Source: Diphasiastrum complanatum (Eukaryota > Streptophyta > Lycopodiopsida > Lycopodiales > Lycopodiaceae). Taken from it: DNA of 64,000 nucleotides. The DNA lies in assembly GCA_029204225.1 (NCBI GenBank), contig MU832629.1, positions 1 to 64,000 on the forward strand, given 5' to 3'. Positions 26,112-48,600 of the stretch are shown here, one piece after another. A program made the translations under genes and the position numbers. Under the pieces are notes generated by a model. That model made no database searches and was not told the DNA's origin. It was given only the letters and a program-made list of their open reading frames with translations. How positions within the stretch are numbered: the first letter of the stretch is position 1; each line of letters begins with the position of its first letter.

Positions 26112-26114
<3 letters not shown>
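22287..26114. other. AT-rich DNA without recognised gene; two old duplications
   Basis: A 127-codon frame at 22658-23041 has no recognisable domain. Two diverged direct duplications are visible. One has about 120-bp units (24815-24895 and 24935-25010, sharing ATTGG-GAATGGT and GGCCATTA). The other has about 175-bp units (25415-25530 and 25590-25695, sharing CATAA-ATGCCAAA-AGTA-GTGAGGTCATTTT). The repeat structure suggests old DNA-transposon remains, but no termini were found. Confidence 0.45.

Positions 26115-26167
<53 letters not shown>
26115..26167. repeat. (TA)n microsatellite
   Basis: About 26 TA units. Confidence 0.95.
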
Positions 26168-26173
<6 letters not shown>

Positions 26174-27045
26174 ATTATGGTTTCATATGTTTTATTTTAA
26201 TTTTTGCATAATGATTAATTTTGATTTTTTTTTATTGAATTTCTTTACAATTTTCTTTTAGTATTTTCCGTCGGCATAATATGTATGCGGATAGCCAATG
26301 CCATGTTGGCACATGGCACATGACACTTGCAAATTTTGCTAAAATATGCACATGCTACATGACAACCCGCATCATTGGCTGTCCACATGCACATTCCGCT
26401 TGAATTCCCATTTACTATGTGCCAATCTTGATTCATTGTCCACATGAGATCTCTAGTCAAAAGGCTGACAAAAAATCTTGATTCATTATCCACATGAGAG
26501 CTCTAATCAAAAGGTTGACAAAAAATCATGCTTCTGAAGTTACCTGAATTTTTTTCTTCTGCAGATGCTTCCAAATCACAAAGAAACACTGAGCACCTGG
26601 GCATTGGCATTTAGTGGCCAAAAGCAGAGAGCATAGAGCATGTTCACCTACCCCAAAAGACTTGTCCCACACTTGGATTAAATGGGTCCTAGATTGCCAT
26701 GGAAGTGCTTAACGCCTGTTTCCACCCACCATTAGCAATATTTAAGTATGCTACCTGTTAGCTTAACTGAGATAACTGAGGCCCTACCAGCTGTTAACTT
26801 TAGCCGTTGCCAGTAAGCCAACGGTTATTACATAACGGGTGTAGTGCATTAGCAGTGCTCAGATAGTGAGACCTGAGGAGGCCACTTAGCTTAATGGTTG
26901 GCTGCAGGAGTGCACATTTTCAACGATCTGCAGAATGTCAGAGAATGATGTTGCTAATATGGACATCAACGCAGCTATGGACGCAACCACATACTCTCAT
27001 TAGGTAGTGCACTGCCAGATGCACCTGTAGTGCATTTGGGGAATG
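26168..27045. other. No gene recognised
   Basis: Non-coding sequence. A phrase ATCTTGATTCATT-TCCACATGAGA-CTCTA-TCAAAAGG-TGACAAAAAATC is duplicated at about 26427-26476 and 26477-26526. Confidence 0.45.
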
Positions 27046-27301
27046 CTTAAGGAGTGCACTCTAGGGGCACCCGTAGTGTTGGCCCCACTCCATCCAAGGG
27101 TGATGGATGGAGTTAAGGGAGAAAAAATCTCTCTTTCCCCTTGGATGGTGTGGGACCTGTGAAGCAGAGGCATTGAAGGTGCCTCTAAGGTGCACTCTCT
27201 AATGAGAGCCGTGCATCACACCGTCCAAGGGGAGAGAATTTTTTTTCTTTCTCTTAACCCCATTCATCACCATTGGATGGACTCGGCCGACACTCCTTAA
27301 G
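27046..27301. mobile_element. MITE with long terminal inverted repeats
   Basis: The left arm (CTTAAGGAGTG..., then CCATCCAAGGGTGATGGATGG and a purine run, then CCCCTTGGATGGTGTG) is mirrored by the right arm (CACACCGTCCAAGGGG, then a pyrimidine run, then CATCACCATTGGATGG and CACTCCTTAAG). Together the arms make most of the 256 bp a hairpin. Both ends carry TTAA (27047-27050 and 27297-27300), which is either the target duplication or part of the termini. It lies about 700 bp before the RABE1 start codon. Confidence 0.8.
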
Positions 27302-27482
27302 TAGAACTGAGGTGAAACATTGGTGGGGCCCAAGCATAGTTAACCGCGACGGAAGATGCAAAAGGTAGGTGAGCCCGCAAGTGCCCGTCAAAGTTAACAA
27401 AGTCTGAGTAAAAGAGGCAATACTTAAGTGTTAGTAATGGGTTGGTGGGAAGAGGCCCTTAGAAAGAATCTTCTGAATTCTA

Positions 27483-27502
27483 ATTGGTCAGAGGGACACG
27501 TG
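27483..27502 (+). promoter_or_regulatory. CCAAT-box complement and G-box upstream of RABE1
   Basis: ATTGG at 27483-27487 (reverse of CCAAT) and the palindromic G-box CACGTG at 27497-27502, in the context ACACGTGGC, the core bound by plant bZIP and bHLH factors. They lie about 500 bp before the ATG. No clear TATA box was seen. Confidence 0.45.
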
Positions 27503-27995
27503 GCAATTAGGAGTTGGTGTGGGCCGAAGCGGGCCCAGTGTGCCCAATAATACACGGGCGTGCGCTCTGACTGAAGAGAATAGACCTACAAGGAGCTCTT
27601 GCTATTCTCTTTCGTTCTCGTCAGAATTGCGAGCAAAGGATCGTATCAGAATTGCAGCAGCGCCGATCTCTTCATTTTCGGCTCTCCGGACGAGCATCTG
27701 CCACTGTTAGCCAAATGTAAAGCAGCTGTTAGGCATGCAGCAGCAGCAGCGGGGAATGAATCAATCGCCTTGAGACGTTTTTCGCAGGTTTTTTCCGCAA
27801 ATGCATTCATTTCTGCACAATTTTGCTGATAGATCTTCTCTTGGATCGTGATTCTGGTGCCGCTGCGCTTTTCGGCTTTCTGGATTTGCATTTAGGTTCT
27901 GTGTTCGCACAAGGATCTGTTAATTGCCTTCTGTGATCCAAGGGCAGGCTAGTGGCTTGTAGTTTTAGGGCGATTGGCGAATTTCGGGAGAAAGA

Positions 27996-38375
<10,380 letters not shown>

Positions 38376-38825
38376 AGACATTTCTTCTCAACTAATTCTG
38401 GCATGGTTCATTTTTTATGATAGTCCATTGGAGTACCATGGGGGATTCTGGTTGCAGTGTGATGCAATGGACGAGCTTTCATGTGATTTAAGCATATAAT
38501 TATGTTTGTCACATTGGGTGACGATTTTCACTTTTTGAAAACACCCCATGTTATATTCTGTGAAGTTTTTCTTCCCTGGAAATCTCCTTTTGATCTGTAG
38601 ATGCCATTCTTTCTCTGTGGTAAATTGATGACATAGCTGCATTCGATTTGAAATTTGTTTTTGTTTCCACTTTTACAAGTGACCGAGTCTAGATGCTATT
38701 TGGTAGTCCAAGTTATATTCTTTAAGTGGGAATTTATCTTGACCAGCAAATTTATCCTGCTTAACACTTGAAGACAGTCTACGTAGTGAAAATTGTACAG
38801 TTGTCTTATAGCTGCAATTAATAGA

Positions 38826-38842
38826 AATAAAACATGAATAAA
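38826..38842 (+). terminator. Possible RABE1 polyadenylation signals
   Basis: Two AATAAA hexamers at 38826-38831 and 38837-38842, about 450 nt after the stop codon, in an A/T-rich context. Positional evidence only. Confidence 0.4.
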
Positions 38843-40282
38843 GAACACAAATGAACCATGTTAGGAGCTCTGGAAACATGAATTAATTGACTACAACTGT
38901 ATCAAGTTGCTATATTTGAGCCAACTGTCACGGAACAAGCAGCCAGGCCAAGCTTTTGCCAGAGGAATTTTGCTAAGAAGCCCTTCCCATCTTTGCATGA
39001 GTTTGCATTGGTATATTCGTGGAGCAGTGATATGCAAATCTTGCTTCTTTTCCATGGTGAGTACAGATCTCTAAGAGGAGATGTACTCAAGACTGCTGTG
39101 AAGGTGAACCTTCTGCAAGAGATTTCCGGATATTCCAGACCTGGGTCTGAAGTCTTGCTGCAATATTTTCAAAGCATTGATCATTCATGAAGAGTCCATG
39201 AAAATAAGCTACCAAGAGGATGGTTTTATGCTCAGATTACCTTATAACGTGATCAAAGCACATTCATAATCGAAACTCCTAGTTAAATATCTTGATTCAA
39301 AACGAAATTTCAAGTGACTTGGTTCCTCTCTATGGACAGCTGGATTCAGTATTCGAAGTTAGAACCACAATTCCGTAGGTTTTTAAGAAATTCCATGCAA
39401 AGTTCAGGTAAAGGCGTTCCAAAGTACTTGTTTTCTAAAAGTGAGTTTTAGCATGTGTTGAATAAACTTATCTGATATTGCAATTCTTGTGCTTGACTGT
39501 TGTCTAAGCTTTTTTTCTTCTATTGACAACTTAAAATATGTATAAAGATTTATGGATGTCCATAGCATCTGTTTTTCTGAAGCATTAATAAAGGACCAAA
39601 ACAATCCAGAATACAAAATTGTAGCTACTAATAAAAGAGAAATAAAAATTGCAGCTACTGCAGAATATTAGCTAAATACACGCTGGCCCCATTGTAGTCT
39701 TCTCTTTAAATGCTGTTGATTACAGTAACCTGCATAATTTGACCTGGATTAATCTATATATATGTATATGCATATTTCATAACCATTTTTTTCATCAAAA
39801 TAATGGAAAGGCTATTTTTGGTTATAAATTTATAATGGTTATTTCTTTAACTACCATGTTTCTGGTGGTGTGAGTCGTGACTCCAACACTTGTAGGTACC
39901 AAAAGTTGTTTAAACCGTATTTTTAGCTTAGGAGAGCAAAATATCAATATTCCAAGAAAATTTAAAAAAAAATTATGCATGAGGTTACAGCCTGAACCCT
40001 ACACACTTAGATACTAGCACACAAGATCTTACATGATGCATTTCTGTTTTTATCAAAGAAAGTCAGCTGCTCCATACTATTACATATGGACAAAATTTAC
40101 AAAGAGACCTAGGTGGGCTACATCGTAACTAGTAACAATTCATAAAAAGCAAAATCAAGAGAGCATTCTCCATTTGATCTTGCTTTGAAGGCTTGATAGT
40201 ACGCATTACATCTTTTAAGAGCTGTTATAAGTTGTTGCTAGGGAGGTAGAGAGAAAAAAGCATATATGCTTCTTGGTGGTGG
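38843..40282. other. No gene recognised
   Basis: Contains a 65-codon open frame at 38993-39190 whose content does not look random but matches no family I know. Otherwise AT-rich non-coding DNA. Confidence 0.35.
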
Positions 40283-40690
40283 GTGAAGGATGTTAACTCG
40301 ACAAAATTAGGATGCAAAAGACCGTCACTCTCTACTCCACGGAAGCTGAGTAATTTGGTGCTACACAAACAATTGAAGAGACAATTTTTCCTTAGATTGC
40401 TACTTTTTAGCTTTAACTCTGTTCAATATCTATCTAATATCTTGTATTGTGACAACATTAGTTGCATAAATCTATTCTTGAATGCTAGATATCATTCAAA
40501 TACAAACTAGACACAAATCCAATTTTATTTTCTCAGTAAGAATGTTCAAGGAAAGGAAATTGAGCTAATTTGTTGTGTAACATATGTAATGATTGATGAA
40601 TTCTTCACAAAACTTGTATAAAAATAGAAACATTTCAAAAATTTAAGAGGTTGAATTTTCAAGTGTGCTTGCAGCTAAACTAAGGGGGAG
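40283..40690 (+). pseudogene. Ty1/copia 3' end: RNase H and polypurine tract
   Basis: In broken frames the translation follows copia RNase H (TLYSTEAE, GATQTIEETIFP, ILYCDNISCINL, the last being the catalytic CDN box). It ends with the polypurine tract AAGGGGGAG (40682-40690) directly before a TG. Stops make it inactive. Confidence 0.75.
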
Positions 40691-41130
40691 TGTTGAAGTC
40701 TAATTCCACCTTATAGCTTTCCTTCAAAGCCATATACAAGAACCTATAGCTTTACATGTAAACTTGATATGAGATTTCAAATTTTGTAGGCGTATATTGA
40801 ATTTTGAGTAGGATGCTTGCAGAAATATGCGAGATTTTGCTATAGGCAAGGTCTATGTTTTCATAGATGATCTTGAATAGAGGCCATCAAAGATGAGGCA
40901 AATATCTTTTTGATGTCGATCTTGAATCATCAAGATCAAGCAACATGAGTACGATTTGTACATACAATAAACAATGGTCATATTATAGATTTCTATGAGA
41001 CCTTGCACAACTCCAGAGGCTATTGTAGCGCTCACACAAGTTTTGCGATCCACGCACCCTTGCCCTCAGAAATCTCTTTGTTGTCTCTTGCATTCAATTA
41101 ATTGAGAATAGTCCTTGACTTGTAAGTCAA
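40691..41130 (+). repeat. Copia 3' LTR (right border uncertain)
   Basis: Starts TGTTGAAGTC directly after the polypurine tract. No partner LTR in the window and no certain end; a solo, truncated copy. Confidence 0.5.
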
Positions 41131-41990
41131 ATGTTTTTGTACTATTTTAGGTAGGGTAATAGACTATTTTTGCTAAGTTATAAATGTGTACATTTATAGC
41201 ATGTAAAAAATAGTCCATTGATTTCTTTATTGCATTTATTGGTTTGATTTCTTTCCTTAAGTGGTTAGTATCATTTTTTGTGAAAGGATATTTCTACAAA
41301 AATATTAGTATCTCTATGTCAACCGTCGCTCAACCTTCCGAAACCTTTCAAGTATAGTATTTTACCATTAGTGAATTAGACAAAGGTTAGTTAAATTAGA
41401 TTTTTTCAAGTGAAGGTTATTCATGAAAAAAATATCATCTTGAACCCTCATCAAGTTGAAAAAAATCTATGTTGTTTCATATGAACCTTTGCTGAGCCTA
41501 CCAAACACTTGCTATAGTAGGATCTACCTCCAATCAAGTCAAGTTGACGTGATTAGTTTTGCCAAATTTGTCAAAAATGGCCATTTTAGTGATTTTTTAA
41601 CAAACAATAACAAGAAAGGACCCTCGCCGTGAGTTAACCCTCGCCTTAGTAACCTTTGCCATTGCCATTATTAAGTTAACCCTCGCCTACATAACCTTTG
41701 CCAATGTCATTATTAAGTTCTGATCATCTTGATATAGCTACTAACAAGTCTGTGAAAGTTTCTGAGTTGTGTCGACATTACTATCCAAGTTTTTGCCATT
41801 TTAAGAGTATTGATTTACTTGTTCCAACTCTGATTTCAGAAATCACCTCCTGATATCATCATCAATTTGAATCATATCAAATAGGACTTTTAGAATCACT
41901 CTTTGAACAGTCTAAATCTATATCTATTGAAAAGCTAGAAGTCTACTGAGTATAAGGAATTTTCATCATCTGAAGATTTTTATCTCAAGA
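41131..41990. other. Non-coding stretch with short tandem duplication
   Basis: GTTAACCCTCGCC-TA--TAACCTTTGCCA-TG-CATTATTAAGTT is repeated at about 41632-41676 and 41676-41719. The remainder holds nothing recognised; its right part may be the leader of the following gag relic. Confidence 0.4.
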
Positions 41991-44155
41991 AATAGACCAA
42001 GGAGATAGAAATTATGGTATTCCAGCAACCCATCTTATTATTAGACGAACATCTCGTTTGGAGGTACCAAAGTATAATGGACTTACAAATTCCATTAGAT
42101 TTCTCAAAATACATATAGAAGCTTGTGAAATCTATGGTGAAGTTACCAAGAGGATAAGCTCAAATTATTTCCAATGGCACTTATGGGAGCTGCACAAGAT
42201 TGGTATTTCAATCAAACTCTAGAAGAATGTGTTGATTGGAAAGTCGTCAAAGCAGCCTTCATCATGCGTTTCAAGCTAAAGAAGTTTTTTGAAGATTCGT
42301 TCATGTTGTTGAGCAAGATCAATGTGGGAAAGAAGGAGATGGTTTGAAATTATATCGAACTTATCAAACATCTTAGATCTGAATATGATCTAGATCTAAT
42401 TATTGATGTGACCATGATCATGTGGTTTTTTAGCAGAATTGCCAAAGAGTATCAAGTGTGAGCTCAAACGTCAAAAACAGTATATGAATGATGCAGTAGG
42501 AGAAGAAGATGAGGAGTCGGATGATGAACCACATATTGGAATGTTATCTTATACAACAGCGTAGACTACCACAACTTCTACAACTATTGCTTCTATTAAT
42601 ATCAATGCAACTATGAAAATGATGATGGATGAGTTCGAGAAGCTTGGCCAAAAACAACAAACATAGATGGAGAAAGCACAAGCTCAATTTTGATGCTAAG
42701 CTGAAAGCATTAGAAGATCATTATTCCAAAGTGATAAATCTTGTATCACGTCTATTCTAATGGGAAAAATATTTGGTGCACCATCTATGCTGGGAATCAT
42801 ACAATGAACGAGTGGTCCAACAATAAGCAACAAATGACAGACACATATTGTCATTTACCGGCCATGAAACAATTTTTTGTTCAAGTTAATCCCAAGACTA
42901 TCCAGCAATGCTATCATAAGTATGGATATCATAAAGGTCAAAAGTGGAATGGACGAGATGGTAAAGTCCATGGACTTAAGTTTCCAGAACCATTAGCTTT
43001 GCCTTCTTCACAAGGACAACAAGGACCTCAAACCAACATGATTGAGCCAAAAAATTTAACAAGTTAGGATCATTGGAATGTTTCTCATGATCAAGATTTT
43101 GGTGTACCTGAGCAATATGCAATCTATGCTACTACACAACAACAATAGTCTAGAAAATGGGCAAGAGCACCACTAGGATGTTTTGGGTGTGGAAAAAATC
43201 ATCGCATAGCAGAATGTCCAAACAAAGGAAAATTCATGCCATTTTATCTTGAATGTGGATATGGACATTGCTATAAAGGCTGTCCAACCAGACCAAAAGT
43301 ACCACCTACAACTGCTCTGGTGAACATGATTTCCATTAAACCAAGGCAATGACCAATGTCAAGATGAGAAAACAAACCAGTTGCACCAGTTATGGTTGTC
43401 ACAAAAGCGCAAAAGCAAAAAGATGTTGCTCTTGATCCCCCACCCGTGGAATCCATACCAATCAATGATCAGCCTTCCACATTTGAGGTCTATCCAAACC
43501 TGTAGTAAAAAAAGAAGAAATATCATAATATGAGGTAGTTGACAAAAGACCTTCAAGTGGAAGAAACATTAGAGAATGCTAGAATTGCTGCCATGAATCT
43601 ACCTCTCAGTTGTTCCAATGAATCTACTTGATCTGTTGCAAAGATCACATCGAAGAACTGATATAAATATTGAGTTACATCAACGCGAATAATTGTTCGA
43701 GATGATGGAACTAGAGGTCCCACAAACATAGCTTATTGTCCATATTCTTTCAAGTAAGATGGATATAACTCTGGGTGAGTTCTTTTGGTTGGTGCCTCAT
43801 GCCAAAGAAGTATTATCAAAATGATTGATCAAGACAGAATCAACTATCCAATGTGAGCCTTTTTATTGTATTGGTTTTAAAGAGTCAAATGAGATTCTCA
43901 ATATAGGGGTAGCGTTGGAAAGTGAGCAATGCAATATCACTCTGCCAATTCAACATAAACATTTTGATCGAGAGGCAACCGTGACAGATGGAAGATCTAG
44001 AGTCAATCTGATATCTTCCAAATTGTATGCAAATGGGGAATTACGAAGTTGAAATCTACAAACTTTGCAATCAAGTTGGCAGATCAGGCCAAAAGATATA
44101 GTGGAAGATATATTAGTCAAAATATAGATGTACAATTCATCAATACTTTCATGGT
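41990..44155 (+). pseudogene. LTR-retrotransposon gag-protease relic with short CCHC knuckles
   Basis: Capsid-type sequence begins near 42060 (EVPKYNGLTN--RFLKIHIEACEIYGE, then LMGAAQDWYFNQTLEECVDW). Near 43170-43300 there is a C-X2-C-X3-H-X4-C knuckle (CFGCGKNHRIAEC) followed by a second one missing its first cysteine (Y-ECGYGHCYKGC). Near 43825-44130 lies a protease-like block (VTDGRSRVNLIS, where D-S/T-G has become D-G-R, then a MADQ-like LADQ segment). Many stops and frameshifts; no polymerase follows. The short knuckle spacing is the same as in the gag-only element at 17.6-22.3 kb. Confidence 0.65.
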
Positions 44156-44158
44156 AAT

Positions 44159-44720
44159 TGTCATGCCCACGACTAATATTGGATTAATTATCCCATTAGA
44201 GGTCAGTAGGCCTACCTCGCCTCTTAAGTTAATTATGATCATGAGGGGCTTGGGGCCCTCATGTATATATGGTTATAATCAATGGTTGGAGGTCTAAACT
44301 CTAGATGGTAGATTTGTATGGGTTTATCAATGAGTCATAGGGGAACTAGATGATGTGGCCTAGTTAGGCTATAGAGGTGTCACAATGTACTACTAGTGAT
44401 GCATGGGCCTTGGAGGGTATAAGGATACCCATTGGGCTCTCACTAGTGTATGCTCAATTGAGATGTTAGTAGCTACATACCGCTAGAGTGACTCCTCTAT
44501 CCCTTGTAAGTGATTGATCTATAGCTTGGGGTGTTATGTCCACGTCTTGAACATAGGATTCAATATAGTCCTAGACTTGGATACCCGGTGTTCTAGTGAA
44601 TCAAGCTTATTAGTTATGCCATGTCATACTGGACGCGACCCGCAATTAATTAATAACCTTGTGAGGCCCAGACACACTAATTGGAGTTAGTACAAGGTTT
44701 GGGACCGTAGAATTCCATGA
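44159..44720 (+). repeat. LTR-like repeat, copy A
   Basis: Begins TGTCATGCCC-CGACT, directly after the decayed protease block. Its first 215 bp match 51809-52023 (AGATCAGTAGGCCTACCT, TTGGGGCCCTCA, AATGAGTCATAGG). Probably a retrotransposon LTR; the right border is uncertain. Confidence 0.6.
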
Positions 44721-44992
44721 ATTGGGCTTGTAGAAGTTAAAAAAAGACCAAAACATAGCTTATTTTTGTGGTTTTTGGGGGATGGATTGCTCCCAATCCG
44801 TAAGGAGATCATATTGGAAATTTTTACAGCATGATTAGCATTCCTTTTTACCTTCCCATCAAGCTATCAGACCTATAAATTGATGGCCAATGGCTTATGC
44901 TTCATCTCCATCAAGTTTGAAGCTATTTTGACTTCTACAAACCAAGAAATCTTTGTTCTCAGTCTATACTGCTTCTTAGGATTCTTTTTGCC

Positions 44993-45439
44993 TTAGAGAT
45001 TGTAACCTTCGGGTTGCATCATCATGTAGATATCTTCTTCGATTACTCCATTAAGATATGTTGTTTGTACATCCATTTGATGTATCTCTAGATTGGCTGC
45101 AACGACAAATGACGATAGAAGTCTGATTGAAGAATGCTTAACTATTGGACTGAAAGTCTCAATATAGTTGACATTATGTATTTGTGAAAATCCTCTCGCA
45201 ACAAGTGAAACGTTTCTTTGATCGATGCTTTCGTCGGCATTGTATTTGATTTTGAATATCCATTTGCAATCAACTATATTTGTGCTAGTAGGCAATTCGA
45301 CAATAGTCCAAGTCTGGTTCTTGATGAGAGATGAATATTCTCTATCCATAGCTTCTCTCCAAAGATCGGAATCGAGACTAACTAAATGCCTCTTTGACAA
45401 TAGTCGGCTATTGAACAAGATAGGCTGTTGTGGATTCAT
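44993..45439 (-). pseudogene. Copia reverse transcriptase, N-terminal part
   Basis: 148 open codons covering fingers and the first catalytic motif; it ends after YMMMQPEGYNL, before the YVDD motif. Belongs to the relic 44993-48014. Confidence 0.88.
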
Positions 45440-45981
45440 CGATATGCCTTATAGGTGGTCTGGGATCTCTTGTCGATCTTCTGGGAGATGAGTGAAGTTG
45501 ATTATTATCATTATGTTGTAGTTGCTAAGCTACAACATCATTTCTTCGTAGTCGATGCTGATAAGCTGTTTGTCTAAAATAGACGAGCTAGGACCTTCAA
45601 TAGGATTAGTCAACTTGGGAACAATAATGTTCGATAGTTCAAGAATATCCGATAGTTCGACTATATGAGCTTATCTCTTACCTTTGAGGTCAATGAACTA
45701 ATCTTCAATGAAGATGATTTCCTGACTGGTGAATATCTTCGACTTGATAGAATAATTTATAAGCTTTATTTGAAGCAGTTTAGCTGATGAAAATCGATTT
45801 GATACTGTGGAAGTCGGGCTTCTTTCTTGATATCTTGCGGCGTATAAGCGATACATCTAGAAATGTGTAGGTTTGATAATGATGGTTTGGAGCCTGTCCA
45901 AACTTCCTAAGGTGTTCTGTCTAAGAGACCTTTAGTCGGACATCTATTCTGGATATAAGTTGCAGTGGAAACAACTTTAGC

Positions 45982-47118
45982 CTAGAAGACTTTCGGAAGT
46001 GTCGCATGAGCAAACATACACTTGGTCAATTCGACTAAGGTTCTATTCTTTTTCTCAGCTAATCCATTCGACTGAGGCGAATAGGAAGTAATGGACTTTT
46101 TCACAATGTTGTTAAGGCAGTACTCCTTAAATTCAGTAGAGATGTACTCTTTCCCATTGTCGGACCTTAGTGCTTTAATTCTTTTACCAGTTTCCATTTT
46201 TACATGCTCCTTGAATTGTTGAAAGATTTTAAAAGCCTCCGATTTTTGCTTGATAAAATAAACAACTGTTCTTCTTGAATATTCATCAATGAAGGTAATG
46301 AAATACTTTGCATCAAACAACGACGTAGTTTGCATTGGACCACATATATATGAATGAACAACATCTCGAACATCTTTTGCTGCATTCCTATGACTCGATC
46401 TAAAAGGAATCTTGGTATACTTTCCAAGGATGCAACTATGACAGACAGGGAGGTCGACTTTGTTAGTTGGATAGTGGAGATCAAGTGCTAAAGATTGTTT
46501 GGACATGTTCGACACAGATGTATGATTCAAGTGTCCTAATCTATAATGCCAAAATAATGCCTTATTGACAAGAAAAGAAGTTTTCAAAGCTTGATTTGTG
46601 TCAGAATAACAATGACTCAGTCTATATAAGTATCCATGTCTCTTATTGAGTGCGAGGATCTTACTTGTCCCAGAGTCAAACTTTACCCTATGACCTAAAT
46701 CAGTAATTCTACGTACTGATAACAGATTCGTAGAGAGATTAGGTGCATACAAAACATTTGATAGAAGTTTGATTTGATCATGTTGGAACTTCAATCTTAC
46801 ACTGCCTTCACCTTCGATAGTGCGTGTACTATCATCACCAAGACTAAAGAATTTCTTTGTATTGTAAGACATATAGGACTGGAAATTCTCACGATGAGTG
46901 GTCATATGTTGAGTAGCTCCCAAAGTTATAAACCAAGGATTATCAGCCTTTTGGTCTTTGATCATAGACACTCCTTCTTCCATGTCGACTGTAGGAGATT
47001 GAAATGATACTTCGACCACATTTGCTTGTTGATCTGGTTGCTTATTGGCATTTTCTTCTTTTAGAATCCTGCAATCTCGGATCTCATGGTTAGTGCGTTT
47101 GCAATACTTACAGAACAT
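45982..47118 (-). pseudogene. Copia nucleocapsid-protease-integrase block, 378 codons open
   Basis: The longest intact retroelement frame in the window. CCHC knuckle at residues 3-16; protease remnant around residue 65; GAG-pre-integrase zinc region (HYRLGHLNH...CHSCILGK) around 190-230; integrase core 240-375 with the second Asp (LRSDNGKEY) and the Glu (SPQSNGLAEKKNRT) preserved but the first Asp replaced. It is long but encodes no working protease or integrase. Confidence 0.9.
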
Positions 47119-48002
47119 CTTCTTCTTCGAATATGGATTTGATAATTGCTCTTGACTCTGTGTCGGCTTCTGATTTGATGCAAACTACTTAGAGCTTTTT
47201 TTCTTCTGTCACTTAGAGCTTTTGTTGACATATAGAATATGAGATGATGAAGTCGAAGAGGTGTCTTCACTTCTTCGATTATCTTCCAGTTGCAACATAG
47301 TGATAACTCTAGTGAGAGTTAAATTTGAGTGTGTCGATATGATCATCACCCAATTTTAATATGTAGAAGACAAGCTTGAAAGCAATGTCATAATTGCGTC
47401 TTGATCGTCAATGATTCGACAACTGCCATCTGTTGCAAGAGATTCTTAATCTGGTTAACGTGATTTTAAAGTGAATCACCATTCGACATCTTGAGTGGAA
47501 GAATTTTCTTCTGAGATGCAACCTGGAAGTCACGTCCCTCACATCATATAGTGAGCTCAGAATGTCCCATACTTCTTTTGAAGTTTGAGCTTCAAATACA
47601 TGGCCAATATGAGTATCTGATATATTAAGTATGATATGCACAAAAGCTTTACCATCCTTCGATTCCCATTTTGAGTCAGTTGTGTCATCTTCAAGCTTCA
47701 ATTCGACAACTGTGACAACATCCCACAACTCGTTCGCGATTAGCAAGGTTTTCATCTTAAATTTTCACAAATACTATTGGATCCATTACGCTTGTCTATG
47801 ATGAGAGCGACTTTGTTTTGAGAATCCATCTAGAAGTTAGTCTGTCGATAAATCGATGACTTAAGAATGATACCGTGTGACACTACAATTGAAAATCAAT
47901 TATCTGATACTGAAATTTGATACCACTTACTGAAGAATAGATATGGCTCTAATACTATGAAGAGTATAGAGCTTTGATACCATGAAAGTATCTAATAATA
48001 TC

Positions 48003-48014
48003 GCTTTGATACCA
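48003..48014 (-). other. Copia primer binding site, initiator-Met tRNA type
   Basis: The minus strand reads CAACA (LTR end) then TGGTATCAAAGC, close to TGGTATCAGAGC, the initiator methionine tRNA complement used by many plant LTR elements. It directly abuts the LTR border at 48015. Confidence 0.8.
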
Positions 48015-48600
48015 TGTTGGGAGAAGGAAGGCAAGAGGAAGAGTCGATACGTCGAAGTCTATGGACGAACAATCAAGCGCAGCGGAATGATCCTTCTTCC
48101 TTATGCATGACTATGCCTACCATAAATCAAACAAGGCTATCATGACAATTGTCACATTTGATCTTTTAGCAACTAACTTTGAACTCATTAGTACTAAAGT
48201 GATTTCGTAGCCAAACCATTACAGAGTGAAGTGATGTTTTAGAATATTGTAGTATTGAAATATTCAATAGATTAGACAAGAACAAAAAGAGATTTATCAG
48301 CTGTTAATAACTCCAAAGAAGCATGCATATATTCTAACATAATACTGAATGCAAGAAGAAGATGGATTGATTCAGTAAGTAGCATGTACAAAGTCAGATG
48401 ATGATGAACACAAAACAATAGAAGATGAAACCACGTATTCTAAACTATCTTTGAGTAACTAATAACTCTGTCTGATGCACTTTCGTTGATAAACAGTAAG
48501 CGCTAAGTAGCAATACTATGTAGATTGTGTAGAAACATGAATAAAACTACAAAACTCTAAATGAGTGGATGTAGATTAAAGATCAATTATTCGGATGAAT
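48015..48600 (-). repeat. Copia 5' LTR (right border uncertain)
   Basis: Begins TGTTGGGAG on the plus strand, next to the primer binding site. No second LTR copy was found, so the outer border cannot be placed. Confidence 0.5.

Larger units (their letters stand above)
44993..48014 (-). pseudogene. Ty1/copia gag-pol relic
   Basis: Minus-strand order: primer binding site (48014-48003), gag of the UBN2 type (47755-47408), C-X2-C-X4-H-X4-C knuckle (CKYCKRTNHEIRDC), protease, integrase (47118-45982), then the first part of reverse transcriptase (45439-44993, with WREAMDREYSSLIKNQTW and the first catalytic Asp in QMDVQTTYLNG). The protease active site is lost (WFITLGATQHMT in place of the DSGA form), and the first integrase Asp has become Tyr (HSYICGPM). 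The YVDD box, RNase H and the 3' LTR are deleted. Confidence 0.9.

Noticed and set aside
27646-27891. Antisense frame over the RABE1 5' leader
   Set aside because: Lies opposite the probable 5' UTR and has low-complexity Ala content; no evidence of a gene.
38993-39190. Small protein gene downstream of RABE1
   Set aside because: 65 codons, no recognisable motif, no supporting splice or promoter signals.
45982-47118. Active copia element
   Set aside because: The long open frame is misleading: the protease active site and first integrase Asp are gone, and reverse transcriptase is truncated.
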